The notes beneath the pieces are model-generated. The model did no database searches. It was given only the letters and a program-made list of their open reading frames with translations, and had not been told where the DNA came from. Both the position numbers and the translations under genes were made by a program. This document shows positions 1 to 10,755 of a DNA stretch of 64,000 nucleotides, in pieces. The stretch is from Symsagittifera roscoffensis (Eukaryota; Xenacoelomorpha; Acoela; Convolutidae): contig NC_087068.1 of assembly GCF_963678635.1 (NCBI RefSeq), positions 20,192,914-20,256,913 on the forward strand. Direction: 5' to 3'. How positions within the stretch are numbered: position 1 is the first letter of the stretch; every line of letters begins with the position of its first letter.

Positions 1-308
1 CCCTGAAAAGTCCGTTTGTATTATCTACCCACATTCCAGACTGTGTTATTTTGTTGAACGAAGCTCTTTTTTGCGACTCAAGGTCGTTTTTTGCGTCTAG
101 AACTTTGACGTGATACCACTATTGCAACCGTAATCGGTCAGGCTGTGGTAGACCTGATGCTAGAGGTCAAGTGAGAGCTCGTCCTCACACACTATCATTG
201 CCTTGGCAGAGGATCCAATACAGGATCTGAGCTTTTTGAAGTGAACGACTTACCACTATGCTAAGTGCCTATTCGCTCGACGCGATATGAAGTTTCCTCG
301 AGGTGCCT
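1..308. other. Unannotated flank
   Basis: No coding frame, RNA or repeat structure that I can support. The sequence is less AT-rich than the following kilobases, but no protein-like reading frame was seen. Confidence 0.4.
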
Positions 309-983
309 CATTACGAGGCCAAACTGTGTATTTTGTCAAATGTAAGCGGATTCCGCAACAAACTTATAATACATAATCGTCGCGGAATCCGCAGCATTGC
401 TGGTTTTTTTAGATTTTTTTGCTGTTTTCGATTCCTCAAAAAAATAGCTAAAACATTGTAGCGCTCAAAATTACTCCAAAAACAGGTAACTTTGAGGAAT
501 CCCCATTAAAAATTGTGGAATCCGCAACAAAGTTTGTGTAATTCATTACAAAATTTGCAAAACTGGAACAGTTCGCGGAATCCACAAACAATTACAAGTT
601 TGTGTGTTTAGTAAATTAATGTTGTCGTGGAATCCGCGGCTGTAAGTGGAATCCGCAAACTGAGAGCGGAATCCTCAAATTGTAAGCGTATTCCGCATGA
701 ATTTGCGGAATCCACTTACATTTGCGGAATCCGCTTAAGTTTGCGGAATCGGGAACAACTAGTTAGGTTCGGTCATTGCGGAATTTACAACAAAATTAAT
801 ATGCCAACAAAAATTACGTTACAAAAATTTGTGCGCGGAATCTACGGAAATTTTGTTAGTGAAATCCAATTACATTTTCGACCATTTTTAAAATTTGTCT
901 TCGGATACTGATGACCTGTAGATACCAAATTGTGCGCATATCCAGTGCACAGAGGGGGAGTGCACAGTTTGGCCTGCGTAATG
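309..983. mobile_element. Terminal-inverted-repeat element, copy 1, packed with GCGGAATCCGC palindromes
   Basis: The ends are inverted copies of one sequence: CATTACG-AGGCCAAACTGTG at 309 and its complement, CACAGTTTGGCCTGCGTAATG, ending at 983. The interior is a run of short imperfect palindromes of the form GCGGAATCCGC or GCGGATTCCGC, in both orientations, separated by spacers such as TGTAAGTG or AACAAA (for example 342-395 and 629-751). No transposase frame is present, so this is inferred to be a non-autonomous DNA element or foldback. A second, longer copy lies at 34104-35343. A small plus-strand frame at 627-911 is an artefact of the repeats. Confidence 0.7.
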
Positions 984-3602
984 CTATTTATCATGAAAAA
1001 AAGGCCGAGCAAATTTTTGATTAAGAACAGTAGTTGATGCCCATTGAAAGTCGTCATTTGTTTTTCGACTCCTCAGCATTTGATTTTAGTGATAAATAAA
1101 AAAAAGACTGTTGTATCCAAAACGTCAACATTCTGACTGACCCCTAAACTGCCTGAATATTTTTACTAACAAATGTTGATAAAATTTTTCGAAATAGAAG
1201 AAATCTAATATTTTTTTTTGAAATTTTTTCCCTCAAAATCAAAGTAACTTTCAAAATGATGTCTTCGCATTCACTAACACATTGATTGAATTAATGAGCG
1301 TGCCTTAAATAAAACAGCAATGTTTTGAGCAGAATTTATAAAACGAAAAATATCGCGTATTAAAAATCTAGAAAAGTGAAGAAAAAATGTTTTCCAAAAT
1401 GTGGAAAAAAATGAAGAAAAAAAAACTTTTGTTTTCAAAATTAAGATGAGAAGCAGAAAAAAATCAGTTTTTAACTTTGTTTGCTTATCCAAAGACTTGT
1501 CAATTACATAGTAAGATAGTAAGCTACTTTTAAACTGTTAATTATAACAAATATTTTTCCACGGCTGTATACACTTAAACCGTAGCAAAGCTGATTTAAC
1601 TCGATGCTTATGTGCTTTATGATAAAGAAGTTTTTTGCGTTTTGATTAACTCATGTTTGCAATAGATCATTTTGATTTTACAAAAACTGGTTACAGCTGA
1701 ACATCTTTTTAAAAATTTTTTGAACTAAAATTTTTTTGAAATTAGTTTTATGTTTCAAAAATCGAAAAAAAATAACTAAGTTAGTCCTTGAAATCTGTCA
1801 GACGAGGTGTGCAGTGGTGACATTCAGAGAATACACTAGCCAAACTTTCGAAGCAACAATTAGGCATAACTAGGCTGTTGTAAGTCTGCTCGCTCGCTTT
1901 ATCTGGTCAAAATTGAAACAAAAATCAATTTGAAAGTCGAATCACGATTGAAAGGGCTCCAGTTTGATATATCACTCAAAACATTCCGATCATTATTTGT
2001 GGTATCTGATTTTGAGTGGAAAAAAAAGAAGAAAAAATTTAAACACACCAAATTTCCCCCACATTTCGCAAATGGTCGGAACATTAATTTAACTTCACTT
2101 GTTCCACGAATATCTTCATATTTCAAGGTTTTAAGACAGTATCCTTGAGGTAAACAGCAATAGACGATTTGGGATGCTGAGGGATCCTATTCTACAAACT
2201 CATGCCCTCTGTTCATGGTCAATCGGCTCTATAACTCTCTGCCATCAATTAGTAGAATTGATACAAATGAAACAAAAAAACTGAAAAAATTAAAAGATGC
2301 CACGGGCGGAACTTAGAAGTTGCAACTCTTAAGTTCAAGCAATGAAATGAACATTTTTTTCATGTTTTCCAGGTTTCCTTGAAATTTTGTCATGAGATGG
2401 ATAAAATTTGTTTATAATAAATCTTGATAAAAACTGTAAGTAGTTTTTTTCAAAGCGTCGTGTGGCCATGAAATGAGAAGGCGCCATAGAGGTGTTCTCA
2501 GAGCAAAAAACCGCAAACAGCAGTTGCAGTGTGAAGTTTTGGCTTGAAAACTACAGGGGTCCTTCAAATAAGTTTTCCTTTACAAAAAAGAACTAAAAAC
2601 TGTGTTAATTTGTTACAAAGATCTTAATTGGAAATTCAGCAATTTATTTAATAAAACGCTAAAACCTGAAACTTTGATCTAATTTTTATTTCGCTGCTGA
2701 GTTACGTTTAATCTTTTTATAAGTAGAAAAAACCTGTTTTCGGGCTTGCGTAGATCCTAAGCTTTCAAATGAAAATTTTTAAAAACTAAATTTTTATTGC
2801 TTCTGCTGTTTACATAGATTTTTGCACTAAGCACACCTCTCTGACGGAAAAAAAGCCTATATCGTTCTATTAACTCCCAAGCTTAAAATTATATCGAGGC
2901 CAACTTTTTTGTCTACTCAATGGAATAATAGACGCAAAACTTATCCTTTGTATTAAACACAGCACGCCGGCCGGGAGAAAGAATGGGACATTCATTTTGA
3001 TCACCATTGAAAAATTTTGTTTGAATTTCATCAAAATGAATTGATCTAGCTTTTTGAATATTTCATGAGCACTTTCATCAAAAATTTAACAGCTTTTTGC
3101 AAAAATTTGAAGGAGTTCTTTGATATATAATGAAATCTTTTTGAGGTAATTCAATTACAAATTTTCTAATAGATAAAACATTGTTTCTGCTATTTATATT
3201 GATTTGTTTGTTTGACTTCTCTTTGTCACTCCGGGAAACTATTTTGTTTTCGAATTAACCAGTACGAGTCGAAGTTAAACTTAATAGACATATGGCCTTT
3301 TCAAATCAATTATTTATGAGTTTTAGCTTTATAGCTCCAAGACACTCACTATCACACGTGAACATTTTGCGAATTCCATATAAAAATGTTTGTGAATCTA
3401 ACATGAAATAAAAATTTTTTTTTGATTGCCCACAAAATTGATGTGAATATCAACGTGCCAACGTGCCACGAGACATTCGCCCCCAAAACTAATCTGCCTA
3501 AATTATTACGAAGAATTTTATTTTAAGAATGAACTAATAATCAAGCAAAAGGTATTGGGACAGTTTGTTATGCTGTTTGACAGTTTGTAATCATTAGCGA
3601 AA
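984..3602. other. AT-rich intergenic DNA, nothing recognised
   Basis: About 2.6 kb with many A and T homopolymers. Short frames exist on both strands, but none has protein-like composition or a recognisable motif. No RNA gene was seen. Confidence 0.5.
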
Positions 3603-3672
3603 TTAGGCAGCGCGGGGTTGGGAAGCGAAGCATACTCCTCCATCCGAGGGATTCGATACCCCATGCTCACCC
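3603..3672 (+). repeat. tRNA-like SINE head (A-box and B-box)
   Basis: The segment GGCAGCGCGGGGTTGG resembles a pol III A-box. About 45 bases downstream GGATTCGATACCC matches the B-box consensus GGTTCGANNCC closely. The spacing is that of a tRNA. The cloverleaf is degenerate: only three of five T-stem pairs form and I see no convincing acceptor stem. It is therefore more likely the 5' head of a tRNA-derived SINE than a functional tRNA. The SINE body and its 3' end were not delimited. Confidence 0.45.
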
Positions 3673-3929
3673 AAATGGTCGCCTTTGGTACTATTTTTAG
3701 ACACGTCAGTTTTGGTAGACCATCATAAAATTTTTCTAAAAGCGCCAATAGATAATATTTTTGAGGTGAAGCGCGCGTAAGAAAAATGCAAACAAGTTCC
3801 CTTATGAGTAGCTTTTAGCTTGTCTGTTAATTTTTAGCAATTTTCAAACCCAGGCATACGGGTATCTAGGACTGCTCAAGATGCCAGAATTTAAAAATAT
3901 CTGATTTTACTTTGAAAAAAGTTAGCTTT

Positions 3930-4095
3930 GTCCCCCCTTGTTGCTTCGACCATTGAAAATGGGGAAGAAATTTGTATTTGGGAGTGTTTTAGTTTATTTG
4001 TTTTCCCTACAAAATCAGGTACCACAAATAATCATCGGACTGGGTTGAGTGATTTATCATAATGAAGCCTTTTCAATCGTGATTCTAACCACATT
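3930..4095. repeat. Dispersed repeat, copy 1 of 3
   Basis: A segment with TTGTTGCTTCGACCATTGAA and, downstream, ATCAGGTACCACAAATAATC recurs with divergence at about 57,690-57,835 and 63,060-63,190, always in the same internal order. No coding capacity. The family is unidentified. Confidence 0.5.
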
Positions 4096-5605
4096 TAAAA
4101 AAGAATTAGCGAAACTTCGGGGTCGTCTCAAAGTCCGTCTGGGTTGTAGAAATTGAAAAACTCGCACACACAAACAATTCATGAACACTGGATATAATTT
4201 TTTGAATCATCAGTTTCCCGACCGAATTACGGTAAATATATTTTTTCAATTTGTTTTTGTATTTATAATATTTGATTCAGACTAATTTTAATTGAGTAAA
4301 TGCATTTTAAATTAACTTAATGAATAATATGTTTAAGGAAACAATTTCAGTAGTTGAATCGATGCTTACAACAACTTACATAAACGTTTCTATATAAAAG
4401 CCACAATAATTTTTGGATAGGTTGTTTGAATTGTTACTAATGAGATTGTACTAATTCAAGTTTTCTTGACTCAAAATTGCTAAATGTTTTCCGACCGAAA
4501 CCTGCTCCCATGTTTTGAATCTGTCGCTGCATTTTGAGTTTTTTTGCTGCAAAACTCATAGTTTCGGTTTTATTGTTTTTACAGTGGGATTTTTTGTAAT
4601 CATTCAGTTGCTGACTTGAGAAACTAAAAAAGATCAAATTTTTATCCACACATCATCATCTACAGAGAGAAAGGTTTTCGAAATTTTAAACCGAGAAGAT
4701 AAATTACTAATCTTAACCAGAAATCTAAAAACATTCAAAACAAACTCTCGAGGAACACCACAGATCACTGATATGTTATCTAAGTAAAAACATCCATTTT
4801 CACCCACCGGCTTTTTTCTGTTAAAAATTTCTGCTAGAAAATCCCATTTCAAGAATAAGTACAGATGGTTGACGCATTAAAAACTTTCTTTACATCATTG
4901 AAACCTTCAGATTGGTTTTTCTTGAAAAAAAATGAGCCTGAAAGATCTTTTGGCTGAAAACCATCGCAACAGTTGGAGATTAAACTGAAACCTAGTGCAG
5001 AGACAACACTCATCAAAACAACTTACTACCCATTAATATATTAGCTCTCAAAACTTTTTCTATTTGAATTTATCCAAAAAATCAGAAGACAGTTTTTAAA
5101 CTTGCTTCCTTCACCATCTTAAAAATTTGCCACTACCTTTGTGTTTTGAAACAAGTAGTTATTTTGACCCAGTTCGTTGCAATTTATGAAAGTTCCTCAA
5201 ATACTTTGACGATATACTTTTTTTGTTAGCTAGAATTTTGACTTACTATCAAGACCTGTTGATAATTGGTTGGGCGAATTTGTAAAAGCTTCAAAGTTTT
5301 CAGAAAACTCAATTTGTTTTATGAAATAAAAAAAAATTTAATTGAAGGCGAAACTATTCGGATTGGTTTGAGAATCAAAACGCGCTGCTATGTTGTCACC
5401 CAACTTAGCAACAAATCATCCAACTTATTCGCTCATGAAAGTGAATTTTCCATCTTTGATCTGTGATTATTACCATTGAACAAAAAATTTCTGAGAAATA
5501 TGAAGAGTTTTTGTTTCACCATTTTCGACCAGTGAGATTTTTTACAATACAAAATGTTCTTGGCTTGCAAACATTTGAGCTTTTTTGCAAAAATTGTTTG
5601 TCCAT
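4096..5605. other. Intergenic DNA, nothing recognised
   Basis: AT-rich, with no supported genes. Short frames around 5266-5663 have no motif or neighbour that would argue for real coding. Confidence 0.45.
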
Positions 5606-5788
5606 CAAACATTGTTTGATAGCTTACCTTTTAGTTATTCATGAATACAAACAAGCTGTGTAATTTTCCTTTTATTGGTGTTGGAGATCCGTGGAAAATC
5701 CACGGATCTCCAACACCAATAAAAGGAAAATTAAACAGCTTGTATTTATTCATGAAAAACTAAAAGGTAAGCTATCAAACAATGTTTG
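5606..5788. repeat. 183-nt near-perfect hairpin (foldback)
   Basis: The left arm starts CAAACATTGTTTGATAGC at 5606 and the right arm is its complement, ending at 5788. The two arms meet at a 3-base centre (AAA at 5696-5698) flanked by GATCCGTGGA and TCCACGGATC. The inner ~35 bp of each arm is perfect. The outer part has a few mismatches and short gaps. No terminal target duplication was identified. Confidence 0.85.
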
Positions 5789-6530
5789 CTGATTGGAACA
5801 GATCCTTTTCTGGTGCTTCATTATCCAATTTTTTACCGTTTTCAATGATGAGTTTTTTCAAATACCGGTCAAGCTTCTCATTTGTTCCTAAGCCTTTCAA
5901 GTTATTTTGCAACTCGATAAGAAAACTGTAAAGCTTATTTGGATTACTCAAATGACCCATAGGTCGAATTTTTCAATAATTGTTTTAGTTCAGTCTCATA
6001 AAATATATAAACTGTCACTGAACAGTGATCTGACACATCTCAGATTTAGTTGAAACAAAATTATATTGAAAGTTCCATAACTTGATCTTTTGATGTTGCA
6101 GAATTGATCGTTCACCTTGTTATCAGCAACTTAGATTGGAAACTGAAGTCGTATTGAAACACGACATTCTTAATCGCCAATTAGAACGGTTTGAAAAACT
6201 CTTATCCGGATTTCAATGCGTGCTTTTTTTTGGTTTCATTAGGCGCGCTGTAGAAACAGATTTTAATTTCGGATTTGCTTTCATTCATTTTTAATTTGAT
6301 ACGATAAGATTGAGTTGGATAATTTTTTGATACCTACTGCCTCCAAGTCTCTATTCCTTAAAATAGTACAAAATCTCAGGGCATTGGGAACTTAGATTCC
6401 AACTCTAATGCAACTAGATTCCCTGCTCATAATACTTAAAATCCAGTAGTTATCAAGACAAAAAAGTTTTGTATCGTCACTTTTTCAAAATCAAGTCTCG
6501 CTTTATGCTATTAAAGAGGGAAAATATTCG
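5789..6530. other. Intergenic DNA before the large retroelement
   Basis: No supported gene. This is the unique left flank of the 2.36-kb tandem duplication that begins at 6531. Confidence 0.4.
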
Positions 6531-6752
6531 AACTACTTATGTAATCCTGCAATTCTGGTTAGTGGCACCTTAAACGGTCATATATTTAGAAATAATGGCT
6601 TGTCTGGATCTCTATTAGCTATTGAAACTACTTAGAGCACTTGTTTGAGTTGAGCAAAATTAAGGTTCTGTTCCCTAAGTTTTTCTTCTTGACTTCTAGA
6701 TAACTGTTTCTACCATCCTTGTTTCTTGCTTCGTCATTTTGGAACCTGATCT

Positions 6753-8562
6753 AAACTATATTTTGTGATTGGATAAATTAGATATTTTACCACTGTAAAG
6801 TATTTAATATTAACCAATCATGATCCATCTAACTAACAACCCACTTATTTGTAAGTGCTGAAATTACTTGTAATTTCAGCGCCAGAGAGATTTGAATTTA
6901 ACTTAGAAATTAGTTGCCTCTCCAAGAGAACTTCAGCAGCCGCAACAAACCAGTATACCCTAGATCTATTGAGCCTAGCAGAGACTAGTTAAACACCCTG
7001 AGACTAGATAGTATAAGAGTAAGATTAGGATCGGTATTAGACTAAGAAGTTGCACGAATCTATCCGGCCGAAAATAAGATAGCGTGACGAGCAGACGGTG
7101 TACCCTATCCGAAATTACTCTATGAGTTAACCACATCGGTCCTAACTCATCTGGTGCGACCATAAGTCTCGAACAAGACCTTAATAGCTTAGAATTAACC
7201 AAAAATAGATTAGAATTTAGACAAAACATTTTTAAAATGTTATACGACGATAATTTAATCGAAATGTCTCTACGACTCAATAGATCAGAGCCGATATTCC
7301 GAACGATAACAGAACTACCCGGAATTGTAAGAAGACCTCGAACCAGAGACGACACACGACAAAGTAGAATTACCATATAGTTATATGATAGTACGGCAAA
7401 AGCCAACACAAACTTTTATATTTAGAATTTTATTAGCAATGAATTTAGATTTTCATTTGCAAACATAAAATCTTGAAGTCAATCTTCATGATCATTTCAG
7501 GCGCTAAACAAAATTATTAATGTACAATAACGATTGATAAAAAGATCTCAGATCGTTTTCCTAAATTCTGCAGTATTATATAAAACATGTTTGGAAAATA
7601 TTTATTGAAAATCAAAACAAAAATTAGTAGCATGACAATAAATTGTTAGTAATCATAAAATCATCTGTTGTCCCAGCCTCATCACCTTAACATAACAGCA
7701 ATCATAAGCTCACTAATATCATTAAAAAACTAAATCTTTTTCTTAAACAAATTTAAACCATTTTAAACTTAAATTCACTTAATTTTAAAATCAGATCATC
7801 AAGGCTTATCCTTGGATCTTAATTAATTTTCTATTTCACTAAATTTAAAACTTGATCATCAAGGCCTATCCTTGGATCAAAAAGAACAATTTTGTTCACC
7901 CCCACCCACTTAGCAAGTGTCTAACGACCTCAAACGTCGATTCACTATCCAACCCTTCCAAAAAACCCAAGACTAATAGAAGTTTTTGAACAAAACTAAC
8001 CATTCAAATTAGGATAAACAGTGAAGAACTTCGGTTATTCATCCTTCACTTGAACCCTCCTCTTACCAGACCCAGGATAAATCTTAGACTTAGTAAGTTT
8101 AAAATAGTATCTAACGAACTACTCGCGTTCTAATTATACCTGAACCTTGTGGATCGATTTACTATTCTCCAACCCTTGAACACAATCACTACCCCTAAGT
8201 AAGATTAAGTAAGTTAACACCTTAGCTTATACTAGCCACGAGAAAGTAAAAAATCATTCTTTGGAATCGATATACTTTTCTCTCCAACCCTGAACAAATA
8301 GACCCAGGTTAAGCTAACCAAAAAATCGTAAGGACTAACAGTTTAAGAAAGTAGACATCATCTAACAACTTTTTGCATCCCTCATCCTAAAACTTATGTC
8401 ATTCAAAAATCTAGGAAATAAACAAACAATCGTTTTACACAACTGTGAAATAGATAAAAAAAAATACGATCTTGTAATCACACCTCATACACAAACAGTT
8501 GGATATATTAGAACAAAACGACTAACAATAAAAAGAAAAATAATAAACAAACAAAGACAAAT
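6753..8562 (+). repeat. Long terminal repeat, copy A (duplicated 5' LTR)
   Basis: About 1,810 bp, shared with 9112-10922 and 27055-28863. It begins AAACTATATTTTGTG and ends ACAAAGACAAAT, so it lacks an obvious TG...CA border. It holds a plus-strand open frame (interrupted in this copy by a 2-base deletion near 7370), two tandem stem-loops at 7794-7818 and 7854-7878, and near its 3' end an ATG-initiated frame at 8396 that runs out of the LTR. Confidence 0.75.
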
Positions 8563-9484
8563 CACACGAAAAAGATTTTCAAAAATTTGAAACGCATTTT
8601 CAGAATAAGAAGCCAGCAATTTAGATGAACTCTATAATTTAAAAGAATCGATTGATAAAAATTGTCCCATTCACGATCAATTATATTTTTCCGACTCAGA
8701 AACAACTTCAAATTCATCAAAAAGAGGAAAAAGAAGAATAAAAAGCAATGTAAACACAAACCAGTACACTTGTATAATTGGAATCAACCAATTAGGCACA
8801 TCGATAGTTATATATTAACAGTCATTAATCGAAAAAATGAGCCACAGCCACACTCAAAGTGACGATAGTCCAGATGACGACGACATTTAAACTACTTATG
8901 TAATCCTGCAATTCTGGTTAGTGGCACCTTAAACGGTTATATATATAGAAATAATGGCTTGTCTGGAGCTCTATCACCTATTGAAACTACTTAGAGCACT
9001 TGTTTGAGTTGAGCAAAATTAAGGTTCTGTTCCCTAAGTTTTTCTTCTTGACTTCTAGATAACTGTTTCTACCATCCTTGTTTCTTGCTTCGTCATTTTG
9101 GAACCTGATCTAAACTATATTTTGTGGTTGGATAAATTAGATATTTTACCACTGTAAAGTATTTAATATTAACCAATCATGATCCATCTAACTAACAACC
9201 CACTTATTTGTAAGTGCTGAAATTACTTGTAATTTCAGCGCCAGAGAGATTTGAATTTAACTTAGAAATTAGTTGCCTCTCCAAGAGAACTTCAGCAGCC
9301 GCAACAAACCAGTATACCCTAGATCTATTGAGCCTAGCAGAGACTAGTTAAACACCCTGAGACTAGATAGTATAAGAGTAAGATTAGGATCGGTATTAGA
9401 CTAAGAAGTTGCACGAATCTATCCGGCCGAAAATAAGATAGCGTGACGAGCAGACGGTGTACCCTATCCGAAATTACTCTATGA

Positions 9485-9829
9485 GTTAACCACATCGGTC
9501 CTAACTCATCTGGTGCGACCATAAGTCTCGAACAAGACCTTAATAGCTTAGAATTAACCAAAAATAGATTAGAATTTAGACAAAACATTTTTAAAATGTT
9601 ATACGACGATAATTTAATCGAAATGTCTCTACGACTCAATAGATCAGAGCCGATATTCCGAACGATAACAGAACTACCCGGAATTGTAAGAAGACCTCGA
9701 ACCAGAGACGACACACGACAAAGTAGAAACTTACCATATAGTTATATGATAGTACGGCAAAAGCCAACACAAACTTTTATATTTAGAATTTTATTAGCAA
9801 TGAATTTAGATTTTCATTTGCAAACATAA
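9485..9829 (+). CDS. Open frame inside the LTR, present in all three copies
   Basis: The frame is open from just after a TGA at 9482 to 9829; the first ATG is at 9596. The predicted product is hydrophilic, with a helical, Leu/Glu/Asn-rich first part and an Arg-rich second part (motif RRPRTRDD). The equivalent frame exists at about 7247 (broken by a 2-base deletion) and 27539-27769 (an in-frame length difference near 27652, still open). No family was recognised. It could be a real small LTR-encoded protein, an upstream ORF or chance. The antisense frame over the same region is probably a shadow. Confidence 0.35.
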   Translation, partial: VNHIGPNSSGATISLEQDLNSLELTKNRLEFRQNIFKMLYDDNLIEMSLRLNRSEPIFRTITELPGIVRRPRTRDDTRQSRNLPYSYMIVRQKPTQTFIFRILLAMNLDFHLQT

Positions 9830-10153
9830 AATCTTGAAGTCAATCTTCATGATCATTTCAGGCGCTAAACAAAAAAATAATGTACAATAACGATTGATAA
9901 AAAGATCTCAGATCGTTTTCCTAAATTCTGCAGTATTATATAAAACATGTTTGGAAAATATTTATTGAAAATCAAAACAAAAATTAGTAGCATGACAAAA
10001 AATTGTTAGTAATCATAAAATCATCTGTTGTCCCAGCTTCATCACCTAAACATAACAGCAATCATAAGCTCACTAATATCATTAAAAAACTAAATCTTTT
10101 TCTTAAACAAATTTAAACCATTTTAAACTTAAATTCACTTAATTTTAAAATCA

Positions 10154-10238
10154 GATCATCAAGGCTTATCCTTGGATCTTAATTAATTTTCTATTTCACT
10201 AAATTTAAAACTTGATCATCAAGGCCTATCCTTGGATC
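10154..10238 (+). repeat. Twin stem-loops in the LTR, 60-bp period
   Basis: Two 25-nt palindromes of the form GATCATCAAGG...CCTTGGATC lie 60 bp apart (10154-10178 and 10214-10238). The same pair sits in the other LTR copies at 7794/7854 and 28095/28155. The sequence between them is AT-rich. Such a conserved pair could be an RNA structure in the transcript or a protein-binding site; the sequence does not say which. Confidence 0.7.
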
Positions 10239-10755
10239 AAAAAGAACAATTTTGTTCACCCCCACCCACTTAGCAAGTGTCTAACGACGTCAAACGTCGA
10301 TTCACTATCCAACCCTTCCAAAAAACCCAAGACTAATAGAAGTTTTTCAACAAAACTAACCATTCAAATTAGGATAAACAGTGAAGAACTTCGGTTATTC
10401 ATCCTTCACTTGAACCCTCCTCTTACCAGACCCAGGATAAATCTTAGACTTAGTAAGTTTAAAATAGTATCTAACGAACTACTCGCGTTCTAATTATACC
10501 TGAACCTTGTGGATCGATTTACTATTCTCCAACCCTTGAACACAATCACTACCCCTAAGTAAGATTAAGTAAGTTAACACCTTAGCTTATACTAGCCACG
10601 AGAAAGTAAAAAATCATTCTTCGGAATCGATATACTTTTCTCTCCAACCCTGAACAAATAGACCCAGGTTAAGCTAACCAAAAAATCGTAAGGACTAACA
10701 GTTTAAGAAAGTAGACATCATCTAACAACTTTTTGCATCCCTCATCCTAAAACTT

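Noticed and set aside
627..911. 94-codon plus-strand frame
   Set aside because: Made of the GCGGAATCCGC palindrome units of the TIR element.
6975..7409. 144-codon minus-strand frame in the LTR, repeated at 9334 and 27277
   Set aside because: It is antisense to the plus-strand LTR frame, rich in Leu/Ser/Arg as expected of a shadow, and shows no motif; conservation follows from LTR identity.
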